Made by a program: the position numbers and the translations under genes. From the NCBI GenBank assembly GCA_903901045.1, contig CAIUPP010000010.1:1-64000 (forward strand): DNA of 64,000 bases. The letters run 5' to 3'. Numbering within the stretch: position 1 is the first letter of the stretch; each line of letters starts with the position of its first letter. Shown here one piece after another: positions 35,142 through 45,647 of the stretch. The notes beneath the pieces are model-generated. The model had not been told where the DNA came from, did no database searches, and worked only from the letters and a program-made list of their open reading frames with translations. Source of the stretch: an uncultured Planctomycetota bacterium. GTDB taxonomy: Bacteria > Planctomycetota > Brocadiia > CAIUPP01.

Positions 35142-35780
35142 CTACCCCATCCCCGAGAACCCCATGAACGCCAGCGCCATGAGGCTGGTGCAGATGAAGG
35201 CGATGGGCGTGCCCTGGAGGGGCTTCGGGAGGTCGGCCATCTCCAGTTGTTCGCGGATGCTCGCCATCAGGAGCATGGCGATGGTGAAGCCCACGCCGCC
35301 GAAGAACCCCTGCACCGTGGCTTCCAGAAGGTTCAGCGGCACGCGCGCATCCGTCGTATTCAGCAGAGCCACCCCCAGGACGGTGCAGTTGGTGGTGATC
35401 AGCGGGAGATAAATCCCCAGCGCGCGGTAGAGCGCGGGGGTGTTCTTCTTCATGACCATCTCGACCAGTTGGACCATCACCGCAATGACCAGGATATAGC
35501 TGGCCGTGCGCAGGACGTCCACCAGTCCGTTCTCGCGGACGTAGGCCGAAAATGACAGAAGATTCTGCGGGCCGGGCATGAGCAGGTAGGTGTAGAGCAG
35601 CCAAGTCAGCACGGAAGCGACGGTCATCACGAAGATCACCGCCAGCCCCATGCCGAGCGCGCTGGAGGTCTTCTTCGTAACCCCGATGAAGGGGCAGAGG
35701 CCGAGGAACTTGGCCAGCACCATGTTGTTGACGATGGAAATGCCAATCGCAATCGTCAGCAGCGTCCTGATCTCTTCCAA
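35142..35780 (-). CDS. rnfA: Rnf electron-transport complex subunit A
   Basis: 212 residues with six hydrophobic helices. Two conserved cysteines in LAKFLGLCPFIGV and LITTNCTVLGVAL are the ligands that, with RnfE, hold a [2Fe-2S] cluster in the membrane. The start is taken as TTG at 35780 (LEEIRTLLTIAIG), with GAGGAG five bases before it; no ATG fits the family start. It follows rnfE, separated by 159 bp with an inverted repeat. Rnf couples ferredoxin:NAD oxidoreduction to ion transport; NqrE of the Na+-NQR is a close relative and an alternative identity. Confidence 0.85.
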   Translation of the reverse strand: MEEIRTLLTIAIGISIVNNMVLAKFLGLCPFIGVTKKTSSALGMGLAVIFVMTVASVLTWLLYTYLLMPGPQNLLSFSAYVRENGLVDVLRTASYILVIAVMVQLVEMVMKKNTPALYRALGIYLPLITTNCTVLGVALLNTTDARVPLNLLEATVQGFFGGVGFTIAMLLMASIREQLEMADLPKPLQGTPIAFICTSLMALAFMGFSGMG

Positions 35781-35809
35781 ATCTATCTCCTCACGCGACG
35801 GCACAAGAG

Positions 35810-35917
35810 GGAACCGCCGATGGACGCCGATCAACGCCGATACGGAATCCCAGCCGCGTCCGTCAGTTTCAATACTTCTCTTCGCATCTGCGTTCATCGG
35901 CGTTCATCGGCGGTTCC
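35810..35917. repeat. Inverted repeat between rnfE and rnfA
   Basis: Arms GGAACCGCCGATGGACGCCG.. (35810-35841) and ..CGGCGTTCATCGGCGGTTCC (35886-35917) can form a 32-base imperfect stem. Each arm itself contains a short CGCCGAT iteration. Probably a dispersed repeat rather than a terminator, as rnfA follows. Confidence 0.75.
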
Positions 35918-35939
35918 CGACCGTGGTGAACGTTTCAGT

Positions 35940-36539
35940 TCACGCCGCCTTGCGTCGCATGCGCAGCCAGGCGAAGAAACCCATCAGCAGCCCCAGCACG
36001 AGAAACGCGCCGGGCGCCTGAACCATGATTGTGGCGGGGGTCAGGCCGTCGGCCAGCTTGGTCCCGAGCCACGAGCCGCTGCCGGTGATCTCGCGAATGG
36101 TGGCTAGCAGGGCCACGGCCAGCGTGAACCCCAGCCCGATCCCCAGGCCGTCGAAGAGCGAATCGAGCACGCCGTTCTTCGCCGCAAACGCCTCGGCGCG
36201 GCCGAGAATGATGCAGTTGACGACGATGAGCGGAATGAAAATGCCCAGGGCGCGGTTGACCTCCCGCGGCGCGTAGGCCTTCATCGTCAGTTCCGTCATC
36301 GCCACGAAGGCGGCGATGATGACGACGTAGCAGGGGATGCGGATTTCGTTGGGGATGAAGTTGCGCACGGCGGAGATGATGACGTTGGAGCAGGCAAGGA
36401 CTGCGATCACTGCAATGCCCATCGCCAGCGCACTGCGCACCTCGGTGGTGGTGGCGAGCGTCGGGCACATCCCCAGCATCAGCACGAAGGTTGGGTTCTC
36501 CTTGAAAATCCCCTTCGTGAACTCGCGGATATTTGCCAT
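35940..36539 (-). CDS. rnfE: Rnf electron-transport complex subunit E
   Basis: 199 residues, six membrane helices, paralogous to RnfA. The paired cysteines are in LMLGMCPTLATTT and LIVVNCIILGRAEAFA. The N-terminal FTKGIFKENPTFVLMLGMCP is characteristic of RnfE (RsxE/NqrD). The gene comes before rnfA, as in rnfCDGEAB operons, but rnfC, D and G are absent upstream, where a 417-bp repeat-filled gap and aspS follow; rnfB is absent downstream. Either the complex is encoded in pieces or this pair has another use. Confidence 0.87.
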   Translation of the reverse strand: MANIREFTKGIFKENPTFVLMLGMCPTLATTTEVRSALAMGIAVIAVLACSNVIISAVRNFIPNEIRIPCYVVIIAAFVAMTELTMKAYAPREVNRALGIFIPLIVVNCIILGRAEAFAAKNGVLDSLFDGLGIGLGFTLAVALLATIREITGSGSWLGTKLADGLTPATIMVQAPGAFLVLGLLMGFFAWLRMRRKAA

Positions 36540-36587
36540 GAATCCTTACCCTCGCGCAGCCCGAAACGTCCCATCGCCCGTTTCACA

Positions 36588-36786
36588 AATGTAGCGCGGG
36601 TTATCAAACCCGCGAATTCATCGCCGCATGTCAGGCTGAGAAAGCCAGTCTAGCAGGCCGCCAAAGACCGGCCCTGCCCTCGTCTTACGCGGGCTAAAGC
36701 CCACGCTACACGGTTTCTCCACACCTAGCGAGGCGCGTGTAGCCTGGGCTTTAGCCCGGGCAGCTTTGTTATCGGCCTGCTAGAGA
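36588..36786. repeat. Cluster of GCGGGTT/AACCCGC-type palindromes
   Basis: Three stem-loops in tandem: GTAGCGCGGGTTATCAAACC near 36592, TACGCGGGCTAAAGCCCACG near 36688, and TAGCCTGGGCTTTAGCCCGG near 36740. They share the design of the repeats at 170-226 and 57785-57850. The full 36540-36956 gap has no gene. Confidence 0.75.
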
Positions 36787-36865
36787 GAATACAGGCGCTG
36801 CGGGGCAGCGTCAAGCGGCAGCGTCCGCGGGCTGCAACGCCTTGATTGCGCGGAGGAAAAAGAAA

Positions 36866-36899
36866 ACCTTGCGAAGAGATGAACGAGTCTTCGCAAGGT
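36866..36899. repeat. Stem-loop repeat, ACCTTGCGAAG family
   Basis: ACCTTGCGAAGA, ten-base loop, TCTTCGCAAGGT: a perfect 12-bp stem. A sister element is at 40232-40265 and a half-copy near 40310. Without a T-run it is not a typical terminator. Confidence 0.75.
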
Positions 36900-36923
36900 C
36901 ACTTGGCGCGCTACACTCCTGCA

Positions 36924-36950
36924 CAGGGCAAGGCATGACTTGCCCCTACA
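36924..36950. repeat. Degenerate GGGGCAAGGCATGCC palindrome
   Basis: A variant of the element at 248-273, lying seven bases beyond the aspS stop. One arm has a change (GGCATGAC), so the palindrome is imperfect. Confidence 0.7.
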
Positions 36951-36956
36951 TACAGA

Positions 36957-38720
<1,764 letters not shown>

Positions 38721-38859
38721 TAGAACTCCATTCTCAAAGTGACGAATGACGAAGCACGAATGACGAATGAAACGCCAAAGGTCCCAATGACGGCGCTCTT
38801 CCGTATGGCGCAATTGACTTTTTCGGCCGTTTGATTCGTCATTCGGATTTCGTCATTCG

Positions 38860-40122
38860 TCATTTTCCCAGGACTTTCCCCGCAATCTCTCCCACCGCCG
38901 CCATCTCCTCTTCCCCCGTCGCCATCGCCTTGAGCTTGAACTTCCCGGAAGCGATTTCCTCGGGGCCGACCATCACAGTGAAGCGCGCGCCGAGTTTGTT
39001 GGCCGAGCGCATCTGCGCCTTCAGGCTGCGGCGCTCGTAGTCCATCTCGGCGCTGACGCCGGCGGCGCGCAATTCCTGCGCCATGCGGAAAACATCCGCG
39101 CGCATGGCGTCATCCACGGCGATCAGGTAGACATCCAGCACCGGCGGCTCCACCGCGGCGGCCGCGCCGGTCTTCTCAAGAGCTAGAATGGTCGGGACGA
39201 CGCCCACCGCGAAGCCGACGCAACCGGCCGCCGGGCCGCCCAGTTCCGCCACGAGATTATCGTACCGTCCGCCGCCGCACACGGCGTCGCGCGCGCCCAG
39301 CGAGGGGTGCGACAGCTCAAAGACCGTCCGCGTGTAGTAGTCGAAGCCGCGAACGAGATGGTCCTCAATCGTGAACTCCTGCCCCGCCGCCTTCAGCAGA
39401 GCGCAGACCGTCTCGAAATGCTGGCGGCAATCCGCGTCCAGATGCTCGCGCATCACGGGCGCCTGCATGGCGATCTTCTTGCACAACTCCTTCTTGCAGT
39501 CCAGGATGCGGAAGACGTTGCGGTCGAAACGCGCCTGGCAGTCCTGGCAAAGCTGCGCGCGGTGCGGCTCAATCGCCTCGCGCAGCACCTTCCGGTACGC
39601 GGCGCGGCAGGTCGGGCAGCCGATGGAGTTGATATTGACCTTCACTCCCTCCAAGCCGGCCTCGCGGAAGAAGCGCGCGGCAAGCAGGATGCTCTCGGCG
39701 TCCACCGTCGGCTCCAGCGATCCCAGCGCTTCGCAGCCGATCTGGTAGAACTGCCGGCTGCGGCCCGCCTGCGGACGCTCCTTGCGGAACATCGGGCCGA
39801 TGTAGTAGAGCTTCCAGAACCCCTTCTGCTTCAGCAGATCGTGCTCGACCGCCGCGCGAACGACCGAGGCGGTCGCCTCCGGGCGCAGCGTGATCGAATC
39901 CTCCCCTTCGGCAAAGGTGTACATTTCCTTCTCGACGATGTCGGTGGCGTCGCCGATGCCGCGCACGAAAAGGCGCGTTTCCTCGAAGAGCGGCGGCCGG
40001 ATTTCTTCGTAGGCGTAGAGCGCGAAGGCGCGCTGAGCGGCCGACTCCAGACGGCGAATCAGCGGCATCTCATGCGGCAGCGTGTCCGGCATGCCGCGGG
40101 GGGCGCGAATCTTTTCGGCCAT
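38860..40122 (-). CDS. hisS: Histidyl-tRNA synthetase
   Basis: 420 residues, normal length. Class II motif 1 is around FEETRLFVRGIG, motif 2 is FRKERPQAGRSRQFYQIGCE, and the HisRS-specific block is LVRGFDYYTRTVFE with CGGGRYDNL. The C-terminal anticodon-binding domain begins near VLDVYLIAVDD. The ATG at 40122 is the first that fits the family start MAEKIRAPRGMPD. Upstream of aspS on the same strand, so possibly co-transcribed. Confidence 0.96.
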   Translation of the reverse strand: MAEKIRAPRGMPDTLPHEMPLIRRLESAAQRAFALYAYEEIRPPLFEETRLFVRGIGDATDIVEKEMYTFAEGEDSITLRPEATASVVRAAVEHDLLKQKGFWKLYYIGPMFRKERPQAGRSRQFYQIGCEALGSLEPTVDAESILLAARFFREAGLEGVKVNINSIGCPTCRAAYRKVLREAIEPHRAQLCQDCQARFDRNVFRILDCKKELCKKIAMQAPVMREHLDADCRQHFETVCALLKAAGQEFTIEDHLVRGFDYYTRTVFELSHPSLGARDAVCGGGRYDNLVAELGGPAAGCVGFAVGVVPTILALEKTGAAAAVEPPVLDVYLIAVDDAMRADVFRMAQELRAAGVSAEMDYERRSLKAQMRSANKLGARFTVMVGPEEIASGKFKLKAMATGEEEMAAVGEIAGKVLGK

Positions 40123-40231
40123 CGCAGTAACCCATTTGTCGGGACGAGGAAGACGGAATAGCACAGAGCATTGAATTATAAGTGAATCCCCGCGGTTTTG
40201 CAAAAAAGTGGGACCAGGGCGAGCGGGAACT

Positions 40232-40265
40232 ACCTTGCGAAGGCTCGTTTAGTCCTTCGCAAGGT
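40232..40265. repeat. Stem-loop repeat, ACCTTGCGAAG family
   Basis: ACCTTGCGAAGG, ten-base loop, CCTTCGCAAGGT; same design as 36866-36899. It sits between the divergent hisS and dnaG genes. The remainder of the 317-bp gap holds the dnaG promoter. Confidence 0.75.
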
Positions 40266-40344
40266 TCTCCCTCTGCAAGCCAATCCTGGGAAGGTCTAAA
40301 CAACTCTTCGCAAGGCAGCCCACTTGGCAAAAACTCGCAGAAAT

Positions 40345-40373
40345 TTGACAAGTCGCAAATCGTGGGATACACT
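40345..40373 (+). promoter_or_regulatory. Predicted sigma-70 promoter of dnaG-rpoD
   Basis: TTGACA (40345-40350), 17-base spacer, TACACT (40368-40373). A transcription start near 40380 leaves room for the GTG start at 40440 and argues against the in-frame ATG at 40389. Confidence 0.65.
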
Positions 40374-40439
40374 TGAATTGTAGAATGGATGTATTGTCGA
40401 CTTGTAACCCTTTTCACATACGGTACTTATAGAACCCAA

Positions 40440-42242
40440 GTGGGGAATCTGGTCTCCGATCAGTTGCTCGATCGCATTCGGCAAGCCAATGATGTCGTAG
40501 CTCTTATCAGGGAAACTGTGTCCCTGAAAAAGGCCGGCTCGGGCTTCGTCGGGCTGTGTCCATTTCATCGGGAGAAGACCCCGTCATTTCACGTAAACGC
40601 GGAGCGGCAGATATTCAAGTGCTTCGGTTGCGGAGTGGGCGGGGATGTTTTTTCCTTCGTGATGAAGCATGACGGATTGAACTTCCCGGAGGCGCTGCAG
40701 CAGTTGGCCGAGCGCGGGCATATTGACCTCCCGCAGTCGGAGTTCTCCGGCGCGCCGCGCGGCGAAAAGGCCAAGCTGTATGACGTGAACAAGTGGGCGG
40801 CGGATGTCTACCACCGCTGCCTCGTGGAACACGCGATGGGGAAGCAGGCGCTGGATTACCTCCTGGGTCGCGGTCTGACGATGGAGACGATCCGGCAGTT
40901 CCGCCTGGGATACAGCCCCGACGGCTGGGACGGCCTCGCCAAGGGAGCGACCAAGCGCAAGATTTCGCATGAACTGCTTCAGATGGCCGGCCTGCTGACG
41001 AGCAACGAGCGGAGCGACCGCCTGTACGACCGGTTTCGCAACCGGGTGATGTTTCCGATTTTCGACGCGCAGGACCGGGTGATCGGCTTCGGCGCTCGGG
41101 CGCTGGATGACAGCGAGCCCAAGTACCTGAACAGCCCCGAGACCCCCCTCTTCTCCAAGGGACGCACGTTCTATGGCGTGGATCGCGCGCGGCAGGCGTT
41201 CCGCGACGTCAAGCGGGCCGTGATCGTCGAAGGATACATGGACGCCATCGCGGCGCATCAGTACGGCTTTGCCTATGTGGTCGGCGTGCTGGGGACTGCC
41301 CTCTCGCGGGAGCATGTCCAGTTGCTGCGGCGCTACGTGGATGAGGCGATCCTGCTGTTCGATGCGGACAACGCGGGCCAGAGCTCCGCGAGCCGCAGCG
41401 TGGACGCCTTCGCGGTCGAGGAGATGCCGGTGCGCGTCGCGACGCTGCCGGACGGGCTCGACCCGGACGAAATGCTCAAGGAACGCGGCGCAAAGGCCTT
41501 CTCCGACTGCCTCGATGCCGCCGTGGACGGGTTCGCCTTCAAGCTGGAACGCGCGCTGGCGGAGTTGCCGGCGGGGGCCGATGCCTCCTCCATCGCCCGC
41601 GCCAAAGCGCTGGATGACGTGCTGGGGACGCTCGCGCTGCTGCCGAACGCCGTCACGCGCAGCCAGGAGATCAAGCGCGTCGCCGCGCGGACGGGCATTG
41701 CGGAATGGACGCTGGAGGAGCGGTTGAACACGATGCTGGAAGGACAGCGCCGGCGAGTGGAAACGGCCCGGCCCGAGGAGGCCGACGCCGGGCTCGCGCG
41801 CGATGCGGAGGAGGAGTTGCTTTTCGCGCTCCTGCACTACCCCGCCATTGCCCCCATCATCCGCGAACGATTGTCGCTGGAACGGATGGAGCAGCCCGCA
41901 GTGAAGGCGCTCCTGAAGCAGGCGCTGGAGTTGGCGGAATCGGGCCAGCCCTTCGGCGCGGCCGAATTGCTGGCGCGGACTCAGGATGAGGCTCTCCGCG
42001 CCGTCATCGAGCCGATGGTCGAGCCGGAGTCGCACAACGTGGAGGACCCGTCCGTCTGGTGCCGCCAACTCGTGGGACGCATCGAGGCGCGAACGCATCA
42101 GGACGCCGGACGGAAATTGCACGATCAGATTGTGGCCGGGCGGACCTCCCCGGCGAATACGGATGAGGAATTACGGGCCCGCCTCACAGCGGCGCGCGAG
42201 GCGCAACGCTTGCGCGGCAAGCTCGAACTGAAGAAGCAATAA
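40440..42242 (+). CDS. dnaG: DNA primase DnaG
   Basis: 600 residues. The N-terminal zinc-binding domain has [11 protein letters not shown] and [14 protein letters not shown]. The TOPRIM core follows with [16 protein letters not shown] and [10 protein letters not shown]. The C-terminal helicase-binding part is divergent. The start is taken as GTG ([15 protein letters not shown]) because the family begins there and the promoter leaves little leader for the ATG at 40389. It is followed by rpoD at 28 bp, the classic dnaG-rpoD macromolecular-synthesis order; rpsU is not present upstream. Confidence 0.95.
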   Translation: MGNLVSDQLLDRIRQANDVVALIRETVSLKKAGSGFVGLCPFHREKTPSFHVNAERQIFKCFGCGVGGDVFSFVMKHDGLNFPEALQQLAERGHIDLPQSEFSGAPRGEKAKLYDVNKWAADVYHRCLVEHAMGKQALDYLLGRGLTMETIRQFRLGYSPDGWDGLAKGATKRKISHELLQMAGLLTSNERSDRLYDRFRNRVMFPIFDAQDRVIGFGARALDDSEPKYLNSPETPLFSKGRTFYGVDRARQAFRDVKRAVIVEGYMDAIAAHQYGFAYVVGVLGTALSREHVQLLRRYVDEAILLFDADNAGQSSASRSVDAFAVEEMPVRVATLPDGLDPDEMLKERGAKAFSDCLDAAVDGFAFKLERALAELPAGADASSIARAKALDDVLGTLALLPNAVTRSQEIKRVAARTGIAEWTLEERLNTMLEGQRRRVETARPEEADAGLARDAEEELLFALLHYPAIAPIIRERLSLERMEQPAVKALLKQALELAESGQPFGAAELLARTQDEALRAVIEPMVEPESHNVEDPSVWCRQLVGRIEARTHQDAGRKLHDQIVAGRTSPANTDEELRARLTAAREAQRLRGKLELKKQ

Positions 42243-42270
42243 CATCTCTCTCAATGGAGGCGGTTGCACA

Positions 42271-43908
42271 ATGGAGAAAACTCCTTCCACCCTGGAGCAG
42301 TTGATCAAGCGCGGCAAAGAGCGCGGGTTCCTCACGTACGAGGAGCTGAACGACTCGCTCCCCGAGGAGACGGTCTCGGCGGACAAAATCGACGAAATCC
42401 TGATGCAGTTGGATGAAATGGGGATCGACCTGGTGGACGAACTGGACACCGAGGAGCCCCCCGCCGAACTGGTGGACACCAACGTGCCCGTCGAGGAGGA
42501 AGTCGAAACCGGCGGCTCGGCTGCGCGCATCGACGACCCCGTGCGCATGTACCTGACGCAGATGGGAGAGATCCCCCTGCTCACGCGCGACGAGGAAATC
42601 CGCCTGGCCAAGAAGATCGAAATCACCCGCAAGCGCTTCCGCACCAAGCTGCTCGAATCCGACTTCGCCCTGAGCCACTGCCTCACCATCCTGGACGGCG
42701 TCAGCGAGGGAGACCAGCCGTTCGACCGGACGCTGCACTTCGACTCGACCGAGGAGCATGACCGCGAGGAAATCAGTAAGCGGCTGATCGAGAACGTCAA
42801 GACGCTGAACAAAATGCTGGAGAAGAACAAGGAGGACTTCAAGGAGCTTTCGAGGCCGCGCGTCTCGGGCCGGCGCAGCACGAAGCTGATGCGGGACATG
42901 CGCGCGCGCCGCCGTCGCGGGGTGCAGTTGCTGGAAGAGGTCAGCATCCGCACGCGCAAAGTGCAGCACCTGATGAAGCGCCTCAGCGAGCTTTCCGAGC
43001 GGATGGAGACGCTCCACCGCGAGATCGAGCGCGCGCAGAAAGGCGGGCGCGACAACGAGAAGGCCCGCGCCGCAACGCAGGAATTGCAGCAGTTGGAATG
43101 GCAGGTGGTCGAGGACCAGATTTCGCTGCGCCACCGCGTGTCCGCCGTCAACGCGCGCTTCGAGGAGTACGAGGACGCGAAGCGGCGCCTCTCCGCGGGC
43201 AACCTGCGCCTCGTGGTGAGCATCGCCAAGAAATACCGCAACCGCGGCATGTCCTTCCTCGACCTGATCCAGGAAGGGAACACCGGCCTCATGCGCGCCG
43301 TGGACAAGTACGAGTACAAGCGCGGGTACAAGTTCAGCACCTACGCGACCTGGTGGATCCGGCAGGCCATCACCCGCTCCATCGCCGACCAGGCGCGGAC
43401 GATCCGCATCCCCGTGCACATGATCGAAACGATGAGCAAGCTGCGCAACATCTCCAAGGCGCTGGTGCAGGAACTCGGGCGCGAGCCGAGCATCGAGGAG
43501 ATCGCCGACCGCGCGGAACTGAGCGTGGGCGAGACGCGGCGCGTGCTGAAGATTTCGCGCCACCCCATCAGCCTCGACCGCCCCGTCGGCGAGAGCGAGG
43601 ACAGCTACTTCGGCGATTTCATCGAGGACGAGACCGCGGAGTCCCCCATCAGCGTCGCCAGCCAGGGGATGCTGAAGGACAAGATCGAGGCGGTGCTGAA
43701 CACCCTGACGCACCGCGAGCGCGAGATCATCAAGCTGCGCTACGGAATCGGGGATGGGTACACCTACACACTCGAAGAAGTCGGCCGCATCTTCAACGTC
43801 ACGCGCGAACGCGTCCGGCAGATCGAGGCCAAAGCCATCCGCAAGCTGCAGCACCCCGTCCGCGCGCGGCGGCTGGAAGGGTTCCTGGAGGGAATCGCGG
43901 GAGGGTGA
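42271..43908 (+). CDS. rpoD: RNA polymerase primary sigma factor RpoD
   Basis: 545 residues. Region 1.1 lies at 1-85 ([21 protein letters not shown]), region 1.2 at [22 protein letters not shown], followed by a charged non-conserved insertion. Regions 2.1-2.4 include [38 protein letters not shown] and [19 protein letters not shown]; region 3 begins with [13 protein letters not shown]; region 4.2 is [25 protein letters not shown] precedes the ATG. This is the housekeeping sigma factor; the TTGACA/TATAAT-like boxes around the window agree with it. Confidence 0.97.
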   Translation: MEKTPSTLEQLIKRGKERGFLTYEELNDSLPEETVSADKIDEILMQLDEMGIDLVDELDTEEPPAELVDTNVPVEEEVETGGSAARIDDPVRMYLTQMGEIPLLTRDEEIRLAKKIEITRKRFRTKLLESDFALSHCLTILDGVSEGDQPFDRTLHFDSTEEHDREEISKRLIENVKTLNKMLEKNKEDFKELSRPRVSGRRSTKLMRDMRARRRRGVQLLEEVSIRTRKVQHLMKRLSELSERMETLHREIERAQKGGRDNEKARAATQELQQLEWQVVEDQISLRHRVSAVNARFEEYEDAKRRLSAGNLRLVVSIAKKYRNRGMSFLDLIQEGNTGLMRAVDKYEYKRGYKFSTYATWWIRQAITRSIADQARTIRIPVHMIETMSKLRNISKALVQELGREPSIEEIADRAELSVGETRRVLKISRHPISLDRPVGESEDSYFGDFIEDETAESPISVASQGMLKDKIEAVLNTLTHREREIIKLRYGIGDGYTYTLEEVGRIFNVTRERVRQIEAKAIRKLQHPVRARRLEGFLEGIAGG

Positions 43909-43925
43909 CGGGGCGGCAAGACGGC

Positions 43926-43955
43926 GGTCTCACGCAAAGACGCAAAGGCGCAAAG
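43926..43955. repeat. 30-bp terminal inverted repeat, left
   Basis: Begins GGTCTCACGCAAAG and ends GGCGCAAAG; internal CGCAAAG iterations. It is the exact reverse complement of 44561-44590 and lies 18 bases after the rpoD stop. Confidence 0.88.
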
Positions 43956-44013
43956 GGAAGACGGCGAAGATGACGCATTGTGCAGGCGGCACCGCGTCCG
44001 GAGAAAGCGGAAC

Positions 44014-44523
44014 ATGGGATTCCTGGCGAAGTTATTCAATGCGGTGCCATCTGAGGAGCGCAAGGGCCTGCACTTGGACTGGAAGACGGCCCATTGGATG
44101 GTCTCCAAAGCCGACAGTTTTCCTGCCTTTTTGCGGGCACTGGCCGACCTCGCTCCAGCGGAGTCCATTCTGTATATCGAAGGCGGTGGCGAACCTTCGT
44201 CGAGACTTGACGATTTTCTGTATGCACGCTCAGTTCCCGAACAAGCGCATCTGGCAATGGGCACAATCTGGCCACGACCAACCGTCTATCACCTTCCCGC
44301 AACACGTGAAAACCTTTTCGATTTCGCCGAGATTGCCGAGGCCTGTGGCACCATCACGCCGGCAATTCATCTCCACCTGTACCAGGGGGGCCGTGTGCTT
44401 CTGCAATGGTACGATGCCTTCTTCCTCCCGTTCTTTATTGCCAAAGAGATTCCGGAGGAAGAGGTTCGGAAGTTCTGCGAAACGCTTAGCCTCAAATACG
44501 AAGTGGAAGAAGGAATCAAGTAG
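44014..44523 (+). CDS. Hypothetical protein in an inverted-repeat cassette
   Basis: 169 residues, no family recognised. It starts MGFLAKLFNAVPSEERKGL, has a central FPAFLRALADLAPAESILYIEGGG and LFDFAEIAEACGTITPAIHLHLYQGG, and ends acidic. The mixed alpha/beta look and lack of signal or membrane helices suggest a soluble cytoplasmic protein. GGAG lies 13 bases and GCGG about eight bases before the ATG at 44014. GC content is lower than in rpoD. The gene is exactly enclosed by 30-bp perfect inverted repeats, suggesting it arrived as a unit. Confidence 0.7.
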   Translation: MGFLAKLFNAVPSEERKGLHLDWKTAHWMVSKADSFPAFLRALADLAPAESILYIEGGGEPSSRLDDFLYARSVPEQAHLAMGTIWPRPTVYHLPATRENLFDFAEIAEACGTITPAIHLHLYQGGRVLLQWYDAFFLPFFIAKEIPEEEVRKFCETLSLKYEVEEGIK

Positions 44524-44560
44524 CCGCGATTCAGCACGCCGTGCCAGTGGCCGTCGCCAT

Positions 44561-44590
44561 CTTTGCGCCTTTGCGTCTTTGCGTGAGACC
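44561..44590. repeat. 30-bp terminal inverted repeat, right
   Basis: Exact reverse complement of 43926-43955, starting 37 bases after the stop of the enclosed gene. The flanks immediately outside (CGGC on the left, CTTC on the right) do not show an obvious target duplication. Confidence 0.88.
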
Positions 44591-44651
44591 CTTCCTTTCA
44601 TCAATACGGCCTGCCGATAAGCCCCCTTTCGTCATTTTCCCCAAAGTCGCC

Positions 44652-44680
44652 TTGCGCCGAAAACCGGATTGGTATATTCT
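44652..44680 (+). promoter_or_regulatory. Predicted promoter of the zinc-ribbon coiled-coil gene
   Basis: TTGCGC (44652-44657), 17-base spacer, TATTCT (44675-44680); about 57 bases before the start at 44738. Confidence 0.4.
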
Positions 44681-44737
44681 AACGCAGTTCGGTTCAGTCT
44701 CCAGGCGCGATGAGCCGCAAGTGCGGCAGGGCGGAAA

Positions 44738-45487
44738 ATGCGAGAAGAACTCAAGCAGTTGATCCAGCTTCAGCGTCTCGACGAAACCCTCCGTAAGCTT
44801 CAGGACACCAAGCAGCAACTCACGAAGCAGATCGCCGAGGCGCAGCGCAGCGCCGCGGCCGAAAAGCAATCCCTCGACGACCACACCGCGGAGGCCAAGG
44901 CCTTCCGCAAGGCGATGGACAAGCGCGAGGGGGACCTGAAGGAACTCGAAGGCAAGATCAATAAGCTGGAGGTGCAGCTCAACACCGCCAGCAGCAATAA
45001 AGAATACTCCACCTTCCAGCATGAAATCCTCGGCCTCAAGGCGGACAAGAGCCGCGCCGAGGATGATATCCTCAAGATGTACGACCAGATCGAGTCGCAG
45101 CAGGCGCAGGTCAAGCAGAGCGCGCAGCGCCTCTCCGAGGCGGAGAAGGCGGGTCTGGAGCGCAAGAAGTCCCTGGAAGCGGGCATCGCCGACGCCGACG
45201 CGCGCATCGAGGCGATGAAGAAGGAACGCGCCGCTTTCACCCAGACGCTCTCGCCCGCTTTCCTCGAGCCGTACGAGCGGCTGCGCAAGAAGGGGGATGG
45301 CCGCGCGATGGCCGCCTGCCGCAATTACGTCTGCATGGGCTGCCGGATGTCCCTCACCGCCAACACGATCAGCCTGTTGATGATGGGGGACAAGCTGATC
45401 ACCTGCCAGTCCTGCGGGCGCATCCTGTTCATGGCCGAAGGCGAGGACCTGACGGGGATTGCAACGGCGGGACGGAAAGACTCCTGA
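44738..45487 (+). CDS. C4-type zinc-ribbon coiled-coil protein (DUF164-like)
   Basis: 249 residues. Residues 1-170 form a long coiled coil (LIQLQRLDETLRKLQDTKQQL, SSNKEYSTFQHEI, and onward). The C-terminal zinc ribbon has CMGCRM and, 24 residues later, CQSCGR. This is the CT398/DUF164 family, found next to housekeeping genes in many bacteria and suspected of a link to RNA metabolism or secretion, but without settled function. It is followed by glyS after a repeat. Confidence 0.85.
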   Translation: MREELKQLIQLQRLDETLRKLQDTKQQLTKQIAEAQRSAAAEKQSLDDHTAEAKAFRKAMDKREGDLKELEGKINKLEVQLNTASSNKEYSTFQHEILGLKADKSRAEDDILKMYDQIESQQAQVKQSAQRLSEAEKAGLERKKSLEAGIADADARIEAMKKERAAFTQTLSPAFLEPYERLRKKGDGRAMAACRNYVCMGCRMSLTANTISLLMMGDKLITCQSCGRILFMAEGEDLTGIATAGRKDS

Positions 45488-45496
45488 CGGATAACG

Positions 45497-45623
45497 AATT
45501 CAACGTTCAACGTCCAACGTCCAACTTTCAACGTTCAAGTAACGACAACGACATGTTCAGCACGCGGCGTTTTCGTTGTTCGTTGAACGTTGGACGTTGA
45601 AAGTTGAATGTTGAACGTTGAAT
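45497..45623. repeat. Inverted repeat of CAACGTTCAACGTCC units
   Basis: Left arm TTCAACGTTCAACGTCCAAC.. (45498-45538) and right arm ..GTTGGACGTTGAAAGTTGAA.. (45580-45623) can pair over about 40 bases with few breaks. Units of TTCAACGT/ACGTTGAA type are widely dispersed in bacterial genomes. It ends 24 bases before the glyS start. Confidence 0.75.
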
Positions 45624-45647
45624 CTGTTTAAGGCAAGAGAGGTAAGG

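Noticed and set aside
36540-36956. Possible missing rnfG or rnfD gene
   Set aside because: No frame of useful length; the interval is filled with palindromic repeats.
43909-44013. CGCAAAG iterations as a rho-independent terminator of rpoD
   Set aside because: The paired copy is over 600 bp away and there is no local stem with a T-run.
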